A stretch of 41,329 bases of DNA from Pedobacter schmidteae (GTDB lineage Bacteria > Bacteroidota > Bacteroidia > Sphingobacteriales > Sphingobacteriaceae): positions 1 through 41,329 of the forward strand of contig CAMDKO010000015.1 in NCBI GenBank assembly GCA_945901155.1, given 5' to 3'. Every line of letters starts with the position of its first letter. Positions within the stretch are counted from its first letter, which is position 1. Both the position numbers and the translations under genes were made by a program. Positions 7,625 through 17,275 of the stretch are shown in pieces. The notes beneath the pieces were generated by a model. The model ran no database searches and had not been told where the DNA came from. It saw nothing but the letters and a program-made list of their open reading frames with translations.

Positions 7625-10600
7625 ATGTCAGAAGGTAAAAGCACAAATTTACTTAAAACTGCGAAGGAGCTGAATATTGGCTTGTCTACAGCGGTTGAGT
7701 TTTTAGGAAAAAAAGGTTTCAAAGTTGAAGCCAGGCCCAATACTAAACTCACCGATGAGATGTATGATGTTCTTCTTAAGGAGTATCAGGGTGATAAGAT
7801 TGTAAAAGAGGAAGCCAAACAAATTGTGATAGGCAAGATTCGGCGCGATGATGTCCCTTTTGCCGTTGAGAAGTCAGAGCCTCAGCATTCAAAAGAATTT
7901 GAACAAGAAGAGATTCTGATCAAGAATGTAAATCCTTTTACTACTCCTGTGGCTGAGAAACCAAAGGACACTGCGCTTGCTGAACCTACACCTGACGAAG
8001 GTTCTTTGCCTGGTGTAAAAGTGGTTGGCAAGATTGATTTAAATCAGCTTAACTCAAAAACCCGTCCTGAAAAGAAAAGCCCTGAACCAGAAAAAACTGC
8101 TCCAGAAGCTGTTGTTATACCTCAACCAGTTGCTCCAGTACCAGTAATTGCTGAGCCAGCTGCAGTAAAAGAACCAGCAGTTGTAAAACCTGCAAAGCTT
8201 GAACCAGCTGCTCCGGTTAATGAGGTTACAGAAACTCCAAAGGCCCTAGATAAAGTTGAGCCGGAAGTAGTAGCAGCTCCAGTTGCCATTACGCCCCCAG
8301 CAGCTCCGACTTTACAGGAAAAACAAGAAAATAAACCGAATACTCAGGAAGGAAATCCTAATGCGACATTTATACGCGCTAAAGCAGACCGTTTATCTGG
8401 TCCCAATGTAATTGGACGTATTGAATTGCCAACAGCACAGCCACGTCGTGGTCAGCCTGTAGCATCATCGTCTGCAGCTGCAGGCGCTGATCATAAACGT
8501 AAACGTAAGCGTAAAGATAATGCTCCTGGCCAGCAGCCGGGACAAGCTCCTCAAGGACAGGCAGGCACTGCTCCACGTCCGGCACCTGGTGCTGGATATC
8601 AGGGAAACCGTCCAGATTTTAGAGGAAGTAGACCAGCACCTGGTGCTGGAGGAGCTGCACCTCGTCCAGATTTTAGAAACAAACCGCGTACACCGGATGC
8701 TCCAAAGGCTGAACCTACGGATAAAGAAATTCAGGATCAGATCAAAGCAACACTTGCCCGTTTAAGTGGAGCAGGTAAATCAGGTAAATTTGCGCAGCGT
8801 GCTAAATTACGTCGTCAAAAGCGTGATGATGTTGCTCAAACAGCTGAAGATGCTGCATTAGAACTTGAAGCACAATCCAAAACCATTAAGGTAACCGAAT
8901 TTGTTACCGCAAATGAATTAGCACTCATGCTTGATGTTCCTGTTACTCAGGTTATTTCTACCTGTATGAGTTTGGGAATGTTTGTTTCCATCAACCAAAG
9001 GCTTGATGCTGAAACCCTCACCATTGTAGCTGATGAGTTTGGCTTTGAAGTAGAATTTGTAAAACCTGAAGATGAAGAAAGCGGATTATTCGGAGAAGAA
9101 GATAAGCCGGAAGATCTATTACCAAGAGCCCCAATTGTAACGGTAATGGGTCACGTGGATCATGGTAAAACATCTTTACTTGACTTTGTTCGTAAAACTA
9201 ATGTGATTGCTGGCGAAGCCGGAGGTATTACTCAGCATATTGGTGCTTATGAGGTTAGCCTTGAAAACGAAAGAAAAATAACATTTTTAGATACTCCTGG
9301 TCACGAAGCCTTTACAGCCATGCGTGCAAGGGGAGCAAATGTAACTGATATTGCCATTATTGTAATTGCTGCGGATGATAGCGTGATGCCTCAAACGCGT
9401 GAAGCTATTAATCATGCGCAAGCTGCAAATGTGCCCATCGTATTTGCCTTCAGTAAGGTAGATAAGCCGGGTTCAAATGCTGACAAGATCCGTGAACAGC
9501 TTTCTACCATGAATATTCTGGTTGAAGACTGGGGTGGAAAATATCAAAGTCAAGAAATTTCTGGTAAAACAGGATTAGGTATCGACTTATTGCTTGAAAA
9601 AGTTTGTCTGGAGGCCGATATGCTTGAATTAACTGCCAATCCTAACAAACGTGCAGTTGGTACTGTTATCGAAGCAGCATTGGATAAAGGTCGGGGTATT
9701 GTTACTACCGTATTGATCCAGTCGGGAACACTTAAGGTTGGTGATGCCATACTTGCTGGTGGATATAGCGGAAAGGTTAAAGCTTTACATAATGAACGTG
9801 GCGTTAAATTAGACCATGCCGGACCATCAACTCCTGTTCAGGTGCTTGGTATGCAGGGTGCACCAACATCAGGTGATAAATTCAACGTGATGGAAAGTGA
9901 AGTGGAAGCTCGCCAGGTTGCTAATAAGAGATTACAATTACAACGTGAGCAGGGATTACGTACCCAGAAACATATCACGCTTGATGAAATTGGACGTCGT
10001 TTGGCGATCGGAAACTTTAAAGAGTTGAATGTGATTGTTAAGGGTGACGTGGATGGTTCAATAGAAGCATTATCCGATTCATTACTGAAACTCTCTACTG
10101 AGCAGATTCAGGTTAATATCATTCATAAATCAGTTGGTCAGATCTCTGAATCTGATGTATTGCTTGCTTCAGCTTCTGATGCGATCATTATCGGTTTCCA
10201 GGTTCGTCCTTCAGCAAGTGCACGTAAATTAGCCGAAGCCGAACAGATCGATATTCGTCTATATTCTATTATTTACGATGCTATCAATGAAGTTAAAGCT
10301 GCAATGGAAGGTATGCTTGACCCTGAATTTGAGGAGAAAATTACATCAAACGTTGAAATACGTGAGGTGTTTAAAATCACTAAAGTGGGTACTATTGCAG
10401 GTTGTATGGTATTAGATGGAAAAATTATTAGAAATAGCAAGGTGCGTATTATTCGTGATGGTGTAGTTGTTTATACCGGAGAGTTAGCTTCATTGAAGCG
10501 TTTCAAGGATGATGTGAAAGAAGTTGCTACAGGTTATGAGTGTGGTTTAAATATTCAGAATTTCAATAATATTGAGGTTGGTGATATTGTAGAATCATAC

Positions 10601-10630
10601 GAACAGGTTGAAGTGAAAAGAAAACTATAG
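7625..10630 (+). CDS. infB: Translation initiation factor IF-2
   Basis: GTPase that brings initiator tRNA to the 30S subunit and helps 50S joining. At 1001 residues it is long: an N-terminal IF2_N-type helical domain (1-55), then about 350 residues of Pro/Ala/Glu-rich, later Gly/Arg/Pro-rich, disordered sequence, a second helical subdomain (about 405-480) and the G domain. Walker A GHVDHGKT is at 509-516 and G3 is DTPGHEAF. The G4 motif reads SKVD (610-613) instead of the usual NKID. Domains II to IV follow to the end. The gap of 115 bp after nusA holds a small GGGCA/TGCCC hairpin but no clear promoter. Confidence 0.97.
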   Translation: MSEGKSTNLLKTAKELNIGLSTAVEFLGKKGFKVEARPNTKLTDEMYDVLLKEYQGDKIVKEEAKQIVIGKIRRDDVPFAVEKSEPQHSKEFEQEEILIKNVNPFTTPVAEKPKDTALAEPTPDEGSLPGVKVVGKIDLNQLNSKTRPEKKSPEPEKTAPEAVVIPQPVAPVPVIAEPAAVKEPAVVKPAKLEPAAPVNEVTETPKALDKVEPEVVAAPVAITPPAAPTLQEKQENKPNTQEGNPNATFIRAKADRLSGPNVIGRIELPTAQPRRGQPVASSSAAAGADHKRKRKRKDNAPGQQPGQAPQGQAGTAPRPAPGAGYQGNRPDFRGSRPAPGAGGAAPRPDFRNKPRTPDAPKAEPTDKEIQDQIKATLARLSGAGKSGKFAQRAKLRRQKRDDVAQTAEDAALELEAQSKTIKVTEFVTANELALMLDVPVTQVISTCMSLGMFVSINQRLDAETLTIVADEFGFEVEFVKPEDEESGLFGEEDKPEDLLPRAPIVTVMGHVDHGKTSLLDFVRKTNVIAGEAGGITQHIGAYEVSLENERKITFLDTPGHEAFTAMRARGANVTDIAIIVIAADDSVMPQTREAINHAQAANVPIVFAFSKVDKPGSNADKIREQLSTMNILVEDWGGKYQSQEISGKTGLGIDLLLEKVCLEADMLELTANPNKRAVGTVIEAALDKGRGIVTTVLIQSGTLKVGDAILAGGYSGKVKALHNERGVKLDHAGPSTPVQVLGMQGAPTSGDKFNVMESEVEARQVANKRLQLQREQGLRTQKHITLDEIGRRLAIGNFKELNVIVKGDVDGSIEALSDSLLKLSTEQIQVNIIHKSVGQISESDVLLASASDAIIIGFQVRPSASARKLAEAEQIDIRLYSIIYDAINEVKAAMEGMLDPEFEEKITSNVEIREVFKITKVGTIAGCMVLDGKIIRNSKVRIIRDGVVVYTGELASLKRFKDDVKEVATGYECGLNIQNFNNIEVGDIVESYEQVEVKRKL

Positions 10631-10647
10631 TTTTAATAGATATAATT

Positions 10648-10675
10648 AAAAGCGATCTTTTGATCGCTTTTTTTG
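10648..10675 (+). terminator. Intrinsic terminator of rimP-nusA-infB operon
   Basis: Perfect stem 10648-10657 with 10662-10671 around a TTTT loop, ending in a T-run. It starts 18 bp after the infB stop. Confidence 0.85.
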
Positions 10676-10715
10676 TTTTAATCATTTTTTTAGAATCAAT
10701 TTATTTCTATCATTC

Positions 10716-11531
10716 GTGGGTTTAAGAAAAGAATTCAGAAGGCTTAAAAGAAGTATTATTTCCAGGTTTTTTGCGGGTGATATCAAACTCGAATTAGGCC
10801 GTGTTGCTGATTTCAAGCATTTTACTGTGGGCTATGCGCAAGTGTTTGAAAAGCCCTTTAAATTTCACCACGGGCCAAGTTTTGCTGAGTCGTATATCGA
10901 AATTTTTGAAACAGAAATTTATCGTTTTAAACCTACTCCTGGTTCAGCAGTCATTCTTGATTGCGGAGCCAATATGGGGCTGAGTGTTTTATATTTTTCT
11001 TTAAATTATCCTGATCATCAAATTATTGCATTTGAGCCGGATGCTGAAATATTTGCAATTTTGGAGGAGAATGTTAAAACATTCGGATTAAAGAATGTGA
11101 CCCTTTATCAGAAGGCTGTTTGGACTAAAACAGAAACACTAGCCTTTTATACTGATGGAGGAATGGGAGGGCGTATAGGCAATGAATATGCCGATCAGAA
11201 GCCTAAAATTATTGAGGCAGTACCACTTTTAGACTTCCTGACCGATGAGGTTGATTTTCTGAAAATTGATATTGAAGGTGCTGAGGATACCGTATTGAAA
11301 TACTGTGGCAAGAGTTTAAAGAATGCCGATCATATCTTTTTTGAATATCATAATAATGTGAATTCGAAGCAGACCCTTCATGAGCTTCTTGCACTGGTTG
11401 AAAGTCTTGGATTCCACTATTATATAAAAGAATCAGCTACAAGAAAAAGACCTTTTGTAGATACTAGGCTGATCTGCGAAAGCTTTGATATGGCGATCAA
11501 TGTTTTTTGCTACAAAAAGAAGCATGTCTGA
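10716..11531 (+). CDS. FkbM family SAM-dependent methyltransferase
   Basis: Start is a GTG at 10716; no better in-frame start exists close by. The 271-residue protein has the SAM-binding glycine motif VILDCGANMGLS (about 86-97), the acidic end of strand 2 in AFEPD, and the family signature FLKIDIEGAE, usual for FkbM enzymes that O-methylate sugars or other small molecules. It lies just beyond the infB terminator and points towards the minus-strand glycosyltransferase cluster, with one base between stops. Methylation of a surface glycan is therefore likely, but this is context only. Confidence 0.85.
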   Translation: MGLRKEFRRLKRSIISRFFAGDIKLELGRVADFKHFTVGYAQVFEKPFKFHHGPSFAESYIEIFETEIYRFKPTPGSAVILDCGANMGLSVLYFSLNYPDHQIIAFEPDAEIFAILEENVKTFGLKNVTLYQKAVWTKTETLAFYTDGGMGGRIGNEYADQKPKIIEAVPLLDFLTDEVDFLKIDIEGAEDTVLKYCGKSLKNADHIFFEYHNNVNSKQTLHELLALVESLGFHYYIKESATRKRPFVDTRLICESFDMAINVFCYKKKHV

Positions 11532-11532
11532 A

Positions 11533-12477
11533 TTAGTCTGAAAAAATTCTCCTAATTTTTCCTCCCCATAGCTCTTTCAGGCTAAAATTTAATTTACTGA
11601 ATAAACTCTTTTTATTGATACTGAAAAGTATAGAACGGTTAGTATGGATCATTCGAGCCAGTCCGAAAGAAAAATAAACGGTCTCATTTTTCATGAATTC
11701 AGCATATAAATTTTGAATGAATTGAGGGTCTTTATTTTTTGGGTATTCTGCACAAGATTTCAACCACCGTATTTTTTTGTCATATTTCATTGATGCACTA
11801 AGCTGATTTCTGGTTGAATTATCTCGCTTTCGTTTTAAAATATTCGTATCTGCTGTGTGATGCTGCCGGTATTTGACAAGGGGTTCATCAATGCAGTCAA
11901 TACTGCCCAGATTAGTGGCCACGTATCCCATCCACCAATCGTGATAATAAGCATTCGGAAATGGCAATAATTCATCTCGCAGCTCCTTTTTCATTAATAC
12001 CGAGTGTCCAGAAATGCAATTAAAAAACAAAAATGATTCTGGCTGATCTCCACGGTATAAATTCATAATATCAGACATTTTTTTATTTAATAATTGGCCA
12101 TTTTGGTCAACGAATTCAGAATCATGATAAATCATTAACTGATTACCAATTGCATTAACCTGTTTTTCAATCTTATGCAAATCCCAGATATCATCCTGAT
12201 CCGATAAAGCAATGAACTCACCGCTGCAAAGTTTTAGTGCTTTTTCAAAATTTCTGATATACCCTATATTTTCAGGATTGACAAAAACTTTGATGAATGG
12301 GTAATTAGCTGCATATTCTTTCAGAATGCTTAGGGTATTGTCTGATGAACAATCGTCAACCGCAATAAGTTCAAGTGGCGAGTAGCTTTGATTAACAATT
12401 GAATTTAACTGCTCTCTTAAATAGGCTTGCCCATTATATGTACATAAAGCTATAGAAACCAGTGCTTTATGATTCAT
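11533..12477 (-). CDS. Glycosyltransferase family 2
   Basis: A 314-residue GT-A-type transferase. The N-terminus reads VSIALCTYNGQAYL, with VDDCSSDNT for nucleotide binding and LSDQDDIWD as the DxD-like metal motif, the pattern of rhamnosyl/galactosyl transferases in O-antigen clusters. The C-terminal third is basic and Phe-rich and probably peripheral to the membrane. It is last in a minus-strand run (15361 to 11533), with 2 bp between it and the ABC exporter gene. Donor and acceptor sugars cannot be read from the sequence. Confidence 0.88.
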   Translation of the reverse strand: MNHKALVSIALCTYNGQAYLREQLNSIVNQSYSPLELIAVDDCSSDNTLSILKEYAANYPFIKVFVNPENIGYIRNFEKALKLCSGEFIALSDQDDIWDLHKIEKQVNAIGNQLMIYHDSEFVDQNGQLLNKKMSDIMNLYRGDQPESFLFFNCISGHSVLMKKELRDELLPFPNAYYHDWWMGYVATNLGSIDCIDEPLVKYRQHHTADTNILKRKRDNSTRNQLSASMKYDKKIRWLKSCAEYPKNKDPQFIQNLYAEFMKNETVYFSFGLARMIHTNRSILFSINKKSLFSKLNFSLKELWGGKIRRIFSD

Positions 12478-12479
12478 TT

Positions 12480-14315
12480 TTAATCGTTGAATGTTTGCAT
12501 TTCGATTAACTTTTTGTAGAGGCCATTGGCCAAGATCAGTTCATTGTGGTTACCCTGTTCTTGAATTTTACCATTTTCCAAAACAATGATCTGATCTGCT
12601 TCCTGAATGGTACTTAAGCGATGGGCAATTACAATAGAAGTGCGGTTTTTCATTAATTTTTTTAGTGCATTCTGAACTAATTTTTCTGATTCGGTATCTA
12701 GAGCTGATGTAGCTTCATCAAGCAGAAGAATTGGTGGATTTGCAAGCACTGCTCTGGCAATGCAGATTCGTTGTTTTTGTCCGCCAGATAATTTCATCCC
12801 CCTGTCGCCAATATTGGTTTGATAAGCATCAGAGGTTTTAACGATGAACTCATGAGCATTTGCAATTTTTGCTGCTTCAACTACCTCCTCCTGTGTAAAA
12901 GATCTTCCAAATGCAATATTATTGTAAATGGTATCATTAAAAAGTATGGATTCCTGATTTACAATTCCCATGAGCGCTCTTACATCACGCATACTTATCT
13001 CTTTGATACTGATATCATCCAGGCATATCTCACCTTCATAGGGATCCATAAATCTTGGAAGTAGATCCATGAGTGTGGTTTTTCCTCCTCCCGAAGGACC
13101 AACTAATGCAACTGTACTTCCCTTTACAATTTTTAAATTAATTCCTTTCAATACTTCTTTGTCTCCATAAGCGAAAGAGACATTGTTCAATTGGATACAT
13201 TCATTGAATGAGGTTTTTGAAATTGGACTTGGTTTATCAGTGATATTTTCTGGGGCATCCAGTAATTGGAATACACGCTCACCTGCAGAGATTCCTTGAG
13301 AGATATTTCCGAATGCTTCTGAGATAGCTTTTGCCGGATTAATAATCTGAGAAAAGATAATGATGTATCCTATAAATTCAGCTCCCCTTAGATCCGATCC
13401 GGCTTGAAGAATAAGAGTTCCACCATAATAGAGTAGTGCAGCGACAGTGATTACTCCCATCATCTCTGATACTGGCGCAGCCAAAAGTACTCGCCTTGCC
13501 AGTCTTCTATGGATCTTACTTGTCCACATATTAATGGCATTAAATTTTTCCTGGATATAATTTTCAGCATTAAACGATTTAATAATTTTAACCCCATTAA
13601 GTCCCTCATCAATACTAGACACTAATACCCCTAAAGAGTCTTGGGCTGCAGCAGCATGTTTCTTTAAACGTTTCATAATCAGCGAAATAAGCAGACCTGA
13701 GACAGGAATTAAGATGAGTGCAAAAATGGTGAGTTTGGCCGAAATGGTAAAAAGCACTGCAAAATTTAGGATAATGGCTATAGGCTCACGTAGAATAACT
13801 TGTACGGAGCGAATGATAGAGTCTTGAATAGTTACAACATCTGTCATGAATCTCGAAATTAGATCTCCTTTGCGTTGGCTGCTGAAATACTGAATATCAA
13901 TTTCTGTGAGTTTTTTAAAAATATTACTTCGAATTCGGGTAACTATCATTAACCTGAAATTTTCAATAATCCTAGCCGACAAATATTTAAACAGGTTACT
14001 CAAAATTACAGAAATGACTATGGCAATACTGACCATTTTCAATGCTCCAACCTTGCCCGAACTGTTGATTACGCTTTGAAAATAGAAATAGAATAGGTCT
14101 TTAAAATAGCTCAGACTTAAATCAAATGTGGGTGCTACAGCTAGTTTCGGAGCCCCTATATTACCTGATTGGTTGAACAATAGCTCAAATACAGGAATAA
14201 GTAAGGTGAAATTAAGTAGACCAAAGATGACACCTAATACCGATGCAATAAAAAATGGAACGGCAAATCGCTGAACCGGTGATGCAAAAGAGAAAAGTCG
14301 GAAAAAGGTTTTCAT
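12480..14315 (-). CDS. MsbA-like ABC exporter (fused membrane and ATPase domains)
   Basis: A 611-residue half-transporter: six membrane helices in about 1-320, then an ATPase domain. Walker A GPSGGGKT is at 406-413, signature LSGGQKQR, Walker B ILLLDEATSALD, and switch histidine in VIAHRLST; all are intact, so it should be active as a homodimer. It resembles MsbA and related lipid, glycolipid or peptide exporters. Its place among three glycosyltransferases suggests it flips a lipid-linked sugar or LPS precursor, but a general lipid-A exporter role fits equally well. Confidence 0.87.
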   Translation of the reverse strand: MKTFFRLFSFASPVQRFAVPFFIASVLGVIFGLLNFTLLIPVFELLFNQSGNIGAPKLAVAPTFDLSLSYFKDLFYFYFQSVINSSGKVGALKMVSIAIVISVILSNLFKYLSARIIENFRLMIVTRIRSNIFKKLTEIDIQYFSSQRKGDLISRFMTDVVTIQDSIIRSVQVILREPIAIILNFAVLFTISAKLTIFALILIPVSGLLISLIMKRLKKHAAAAQDSLGVLVSSIDEGLNGVKIIKSFNAENYIQEKFNAINMWTSKIHRRLARRVLLAAPVSEMMGVITVAALLYYGGTLILQAGSDLRGAEFIGYIIIFSQIINPAKAISEAFGNISQGISAGERVFQLLDAPENITDKPSPISKTSFNECIQLNNVSFAYGDKEVLKGINLKIVKGSTVALVGPSGGGKTTLMDLLPRFMDPYEGEICLDDISIKEISMRDVRALMGIVNQESILFNDTIYNNIAFGRSFTQEEVVEAAKIANAHEFIVKTSDAYQTNIGDRGMKLSGGQKQRICIARAVLANPPILLLDEATSALDTESEKLVQNALKKLMKNRTSIVIAHRLSTIQEADQIIVLENGKIQEQGNHNELILANGLYKKLIEMQTFND

Positions 14316-14356
14316 AAATTAATTTGTCCTGTAAAGTTAATCATTTTGAAGCAGGA

Positions 14357-15364
14357 CTAATTTCTGCCCTGAATGATTGTTTGCCCCTCTAGCATCTTGT
14401 CCATTTTATTTATCACCTCATCAACGCTTGTCGAGCATTGATGCTGGGTCATTAATTGTTTCATCTTTTTACGGGAATGCACTAAGTACTTTAAATTGTT
14501 TAAAAACATTCCGAAGCTTTTATAGAAATAAAATTTTAATCCAAGCCACATGAAAAGAAGATCAATAAAGGTTATTTGCATCAACCAAAATATCAATCTG
14601 GTTCTGCTTAAATGTATGGCATGTACATACAATCTGTTACGAAAAAATATGGCTTTAACCCAGTTTTGAGTACGATAATTTTTGGTGGTTGATGAATGAT
14701 CGTGAATGCAATAAGATTTTGGGTCATAATAACATTTCCAGCCTAAGCGCCATGCCTTTAGCCCCAATTCAAAATCTTCGCAATAAAAAGGCGAAAAAAT
14801 TTCATCAAAACCTCCTATTTCTTTTAATTTTTTAGCGTCTATTAAAGCATTTGCGCCAGATAAATAAGCAGTTGGAGTAAGAAAGTTCTGATCCTCAACG
14901 TAAAAAAAATCATTGGCTTTGATTTTAAATCCGGAGTATCTTAAAAACCGTGCAGTATCCTGGGTTTCACCGTTTTTAGCTCCAATTATTTTACTCATTA
15001 CACCAAAAGTATCCGGAAGTTCAAAGTATTTAAATTGAGTTTCAAAATAAATGGTGTTGAGCTCAATATCGGTATTTAGAAGTAAAATTAAATCTTTTTC
15101 GGCTAGTGCAATTCCTTTATTGCAGGTGGCTGAAAAGCCCTGGTTTTGGTCGCTAATAATCAAACGTGCATTTGGATAGCTTTGAATTAGAAATGCCACA
15201 GAGTCATCTGTTGAGCAATCATCTATTATAATAATTTCATAATCTGTGTTAGCACTTTTTAAGGCATTAAAAACCGATGGAAGGTTTCGCTCTAATAGGT
15301 GTCTGCCATTGTAATTTGGTATAACTACAGTTATACTTTTTCTAGAAGTGGACGCTCTTGTCAT
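14357..15364 (-). CDS. Glycosyltransferase family 2 (rhamnosyltransferase-like)
   Basis: A 335-residue protein with ITVVIPNYNGRHLLE, IIDDCSTDDS, the nucleotide-binding region NQGFSATCNKGI, the DxD-type LLLNTDIEL, an acceptor-loop GGFDEIF and the ED motif in YCEDFELGLKAWRLGW: the complete signature of WbbL-type family-2 transferases. Two hydrophobic stretches at about 262-300 may anchor it to the membrane. Its start overlaps the stop of the next upstream gene by 4 bp, indicating translational coupling within the glycan cluster. Confidence 0.9.
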   Translation of the reverse strand: MTRASTSRKSITVVIPNYNGRHLLERNLPSVFNALKSANTDYEIIIIDDCSTDDSVAFLIQSYPNARLIISDQNQGFSATCNKGIALAEKDLILLLNTDIELNTIYFETQFKYFELPDTFGVMSKIIGAKNGETQDTARFLRYSGFKIKANDFFYVEDQNFLTPTAYLSGANALIDAKKLKEIGGFDEIFSPFYCEDFELGLKAWRLGWKCYYDPKSYCIHDHSSTTKNYRTQNWVKAIFFRNRLYVHAIHLSRTRLIFWLMQITFIDLLFMWLGLKFYFYKSFGMFLNNLKYLVHSRKKMKQLMTQHQCSTSVDEVINKMDKMLEGQTIIQGRN

Positions 15365-16239
15365 TGAACAACTTTGTAGTTTTTATATTCTCCAATTCTC
15401 CATTGCCATACATCTTCTATTTTTTGTAATATTCGGCGTCGCAGGCTCATTTTCTTTTTTAGAAGTGTTGGGTCGGCCTGAAACTTCCAATTGCTAACTT
15501 CAATTCGCTTTTGCATAACAAGCGGGTGAGTATCTTCAAATCTGATCAAGCGATCAGCGTTACCATAATCAAATTGGTGATTTTCGGGAAGATGTTCCTG
15601 AATCCAGGAGTCTTCATGATAAAATTTATTAAAATTACGAACCTTATTTCCCAGACCTGCAGGGGGCTGAACCCAGCCATAATGATAAATATAGGCATCT
15701 ATGGGTTTAACCTTTATTTTTCTGTTATTTTTTCTAAAACCTTGAGCATCCCGGTAGGAATGAACCCCTGGATCAAATTTTAAAACTCTAACCTCGTTTC
15801 TATACCAACGTCTTGAAGAAGCTATGAAATCATAAGAGCCATAAAAATGCAGGTATTTAAATAAAAGACCTTCTACATTTTTATTGCCCAAATTTTCTTC
15901 CATCGCCTTTTTTATCACAGGAAGATAGTTTTCATGGACGCATTCATCGCCTTGGATATAAAAAGCCCAATCAGTATCCTTTGAAATGGCAGCATACGCT
16001 ATATCAGTTTCCTGGGCGAATGTTTTTCCACCTTCACGTATGCTTTCATCCCAAATGGTATGAATGATTTTTATTTTCGGAGAAGCGATACTTTCGATGA
16101 GTTCCTGTGTATTGTCTTCAGAGTTACCAAGGGCTATTACAAACTCATCACATATAGGTAAAATTGAAAGAATCGCCTGTACAACAGGGTAGTCATTTTT
16201 TATGGCATTACGAATGAATGAAAAACCTGTAACTTTCAT
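15361..16239 (-). CDS. Glycosyltransferase family 2-like protein
   Basis: The ATG at 16239 gives 292 residues starting MKVTGFSFIRN. An open frame continues upstream through a heptamer repeat to a TTG near 16305, but that part would encode a seven-residue repeat SYLISHI and is unlikely to be protein. The N-terminus, ALGNSEDNT and YIQGDECVHE (metal-binding equivalent) fit the compact family-2 group that begins GFSFIRNA. It heads the minus-strand glycan cluster, overlaps the next transferase by 4 bp, and probably starts from a promoter within the divergent gap to meaB. The repeat in its 5' region could affect its expression. Confidence 0.82.
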   Translation of the reverse strand: MKVTGFSFIRNAIKNDYPVVQAILSILPICDEFVIALGNSEDNTQELIESIASPKIKIIHTIWDESIREGGKTFAQETDIAYAAISKDTDWAFYIQGDECVHENYLPVIKKAMEENLGNKNVEGLLFKYLHFYGSYDFIASSRRWYRNEVRVLKFDPGVHSYRDAQGFRKNNRKIKVKPIDAYIYHYGWVQPPAGLGNKVRNFNKFYHEDSWIQEHLPENHQFDYGNADRLIRFEDTHPLVMQKRIEVSNWKFQADPTLLKKKMSLRRRILQKIEDVWQWRIGEYKNYKVVQ

Positions 16240-16244
16240 TAAAT

Positions 16245-16300
16245 GAGATGTGAGATATGAGATATGAGATATGAGATATGAGATATGAGATATGAGATAT
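16245..16300. repeat. Heptanucleotide tandem repeat (8 copies of GAGATAT)
   Basis: Seven exact copies of GAGATAT plus one variant copy (GAGATGT) at the gene-proximal end, 56 bp in total. It begins 5 bp upstream of the ATG of the minus-strand glycosyltransferase. On that strand it reads ATATCTC repeated. A TAACTTTG element (16316-16323, minus strand) lies just upstream, so the repeat would be in the 5' untranslated region. Repeats of this kind slip during replication. Confidence 0.95.
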
Positions 16301-16372
16301 GACAATTTACATATGCAAAGTTAATAAAAACCCAAACTTTGTAATATGGAATAAAAACACCTTTTTTGTATC

Positions 16373-17275
16373 ATGCAGTTACCCCTGATCAAAAATCCAA
16401 TTCAGCTTGGAGACTATAGAAAATTAGCCAGAACTTTAACTTTGGTGGAGAATGATTTGGCAGGTTCTGAAGATTTGCTTAAAGAGCTTGTGCCATCAGA
16501 TACTCCTGTTATAGGTATTACCGGGCCTCCTGGAGCTGGGAAAAGTACGCTGGTTAATGCCATGATTAATTATTTAAGTTCTCAAGGTAAAAGCATTGCA
16601 GTTCTCGCTATTGATCCGACATCACCATTTAATTTGGGTTCTTTACTTGGCGACCGTGTCCGGATGTCTGAACAGTTTAATAAGCCTAACGTGTTTATCC
16701 GTTCTCTTGCAACCCGTGGATCATTAGGGGGCTTATCAGGAAAAACAATTGAGATGACGGATGTACTCAAATCATCGGGATTTGATTATATCCTGGTTGA
16801 AACGGTTGGTGTGGGACAATCGGAAGTAGAGATTGCTGGCCTGGCAGACATTAGTGTGGTGGTATTGGTTCCAGAGTCTGGCGATGAAATTCAAAGCATG
16901 AAGTCGGGATTGATGGAAATTGCTGATGTTTTTGTGGTGAATAAGTCGGATCGTGAGGGTGCTGAGTCATTTGCCAATAATCTAAAGAAACTTGTACATC
17001 AACGAACTGAGATTATCCCGGTAATTAATACAATTGCCGATAAGTCGACAGGTGTTGATGAGCTAATGCAGGTTATCCAAGATCAGCCTTTTAAGAATAA
17101 TAGCCGTCGTACTTTTCTACTTGCCGAAAAGGCATGGAAGCTTATCCAGCATGAAAAAATGAAAAATATCAGCAGAATAAAGCTCCATGAAGAAATTAGT
17201 ATTGCTTCAGTTGATCCGTCATTTAATTTATATCGTTTTGTTGACAGGATCCTCGGCAGTATTAAGAATTCATAA
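16373..17275 (+). CDS. meaB: Methylmalonyl-CoA mutase-associated GTPase MeaB (ArgK family)
   Basis: G3E-type GTPase that protects and reactivates B12-dependent methylmalonyl-CoA mutase. The 300-residue protein has Walker A GPPGAGKST at 51-59, the family motif VETVGVGQSEVEIAGLAD, the PESGDEIQ loop and the base-recognition motif NKSD. The mutase genes (mutA/mutB) are not in the window, so the partner must be encoded elsewhere. A TTTTTTG element ends a few bases before the ATG and the transcript may be nearly leaderless (weak). The 3' end overlaps the convergent M24 gene by 14 bp. Confidence 0.94.
   Translation: MQLPLIKNPIQLGDYRKLARTLTLVENDLAGSEDLLKELVPSDTPVIGITGPPGAGKSTLVNAMINYLSSQGKSIAVLAIDPTSPFNLGSLLGDRVRMSEQFNKPNVFIRSLATRGSLGGLSGKTIEMTDVLKSSGFDYILVETVGVGQSEVEIAGLADISVVVLVPESGDEIQSMKSGLMEIADVFVVNKSDREGAESFANNLKKLVHQRTEIIPVINTIADKSTGVDELMQVIQDQPFKNNSRRTFLLAEKAWKLIQHEKMKNISRIKLHEEISIASVDPSFNLYRFVDRILGSIKNS

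Noticed and set aside
16245-16300. CRISPR-like array
   Set aside because: Units are 7 bp, directly adjacent, and have no spacers: a microsatellite.
16240-16305. Glycosyltransferase start at TTG 16305 with repeat-encoded peptide
   Set aside because: The extra 22 residues are only the translated heptamer (SYLISHI repeated). The ATG at 16239 starts the conserved N-terminus.
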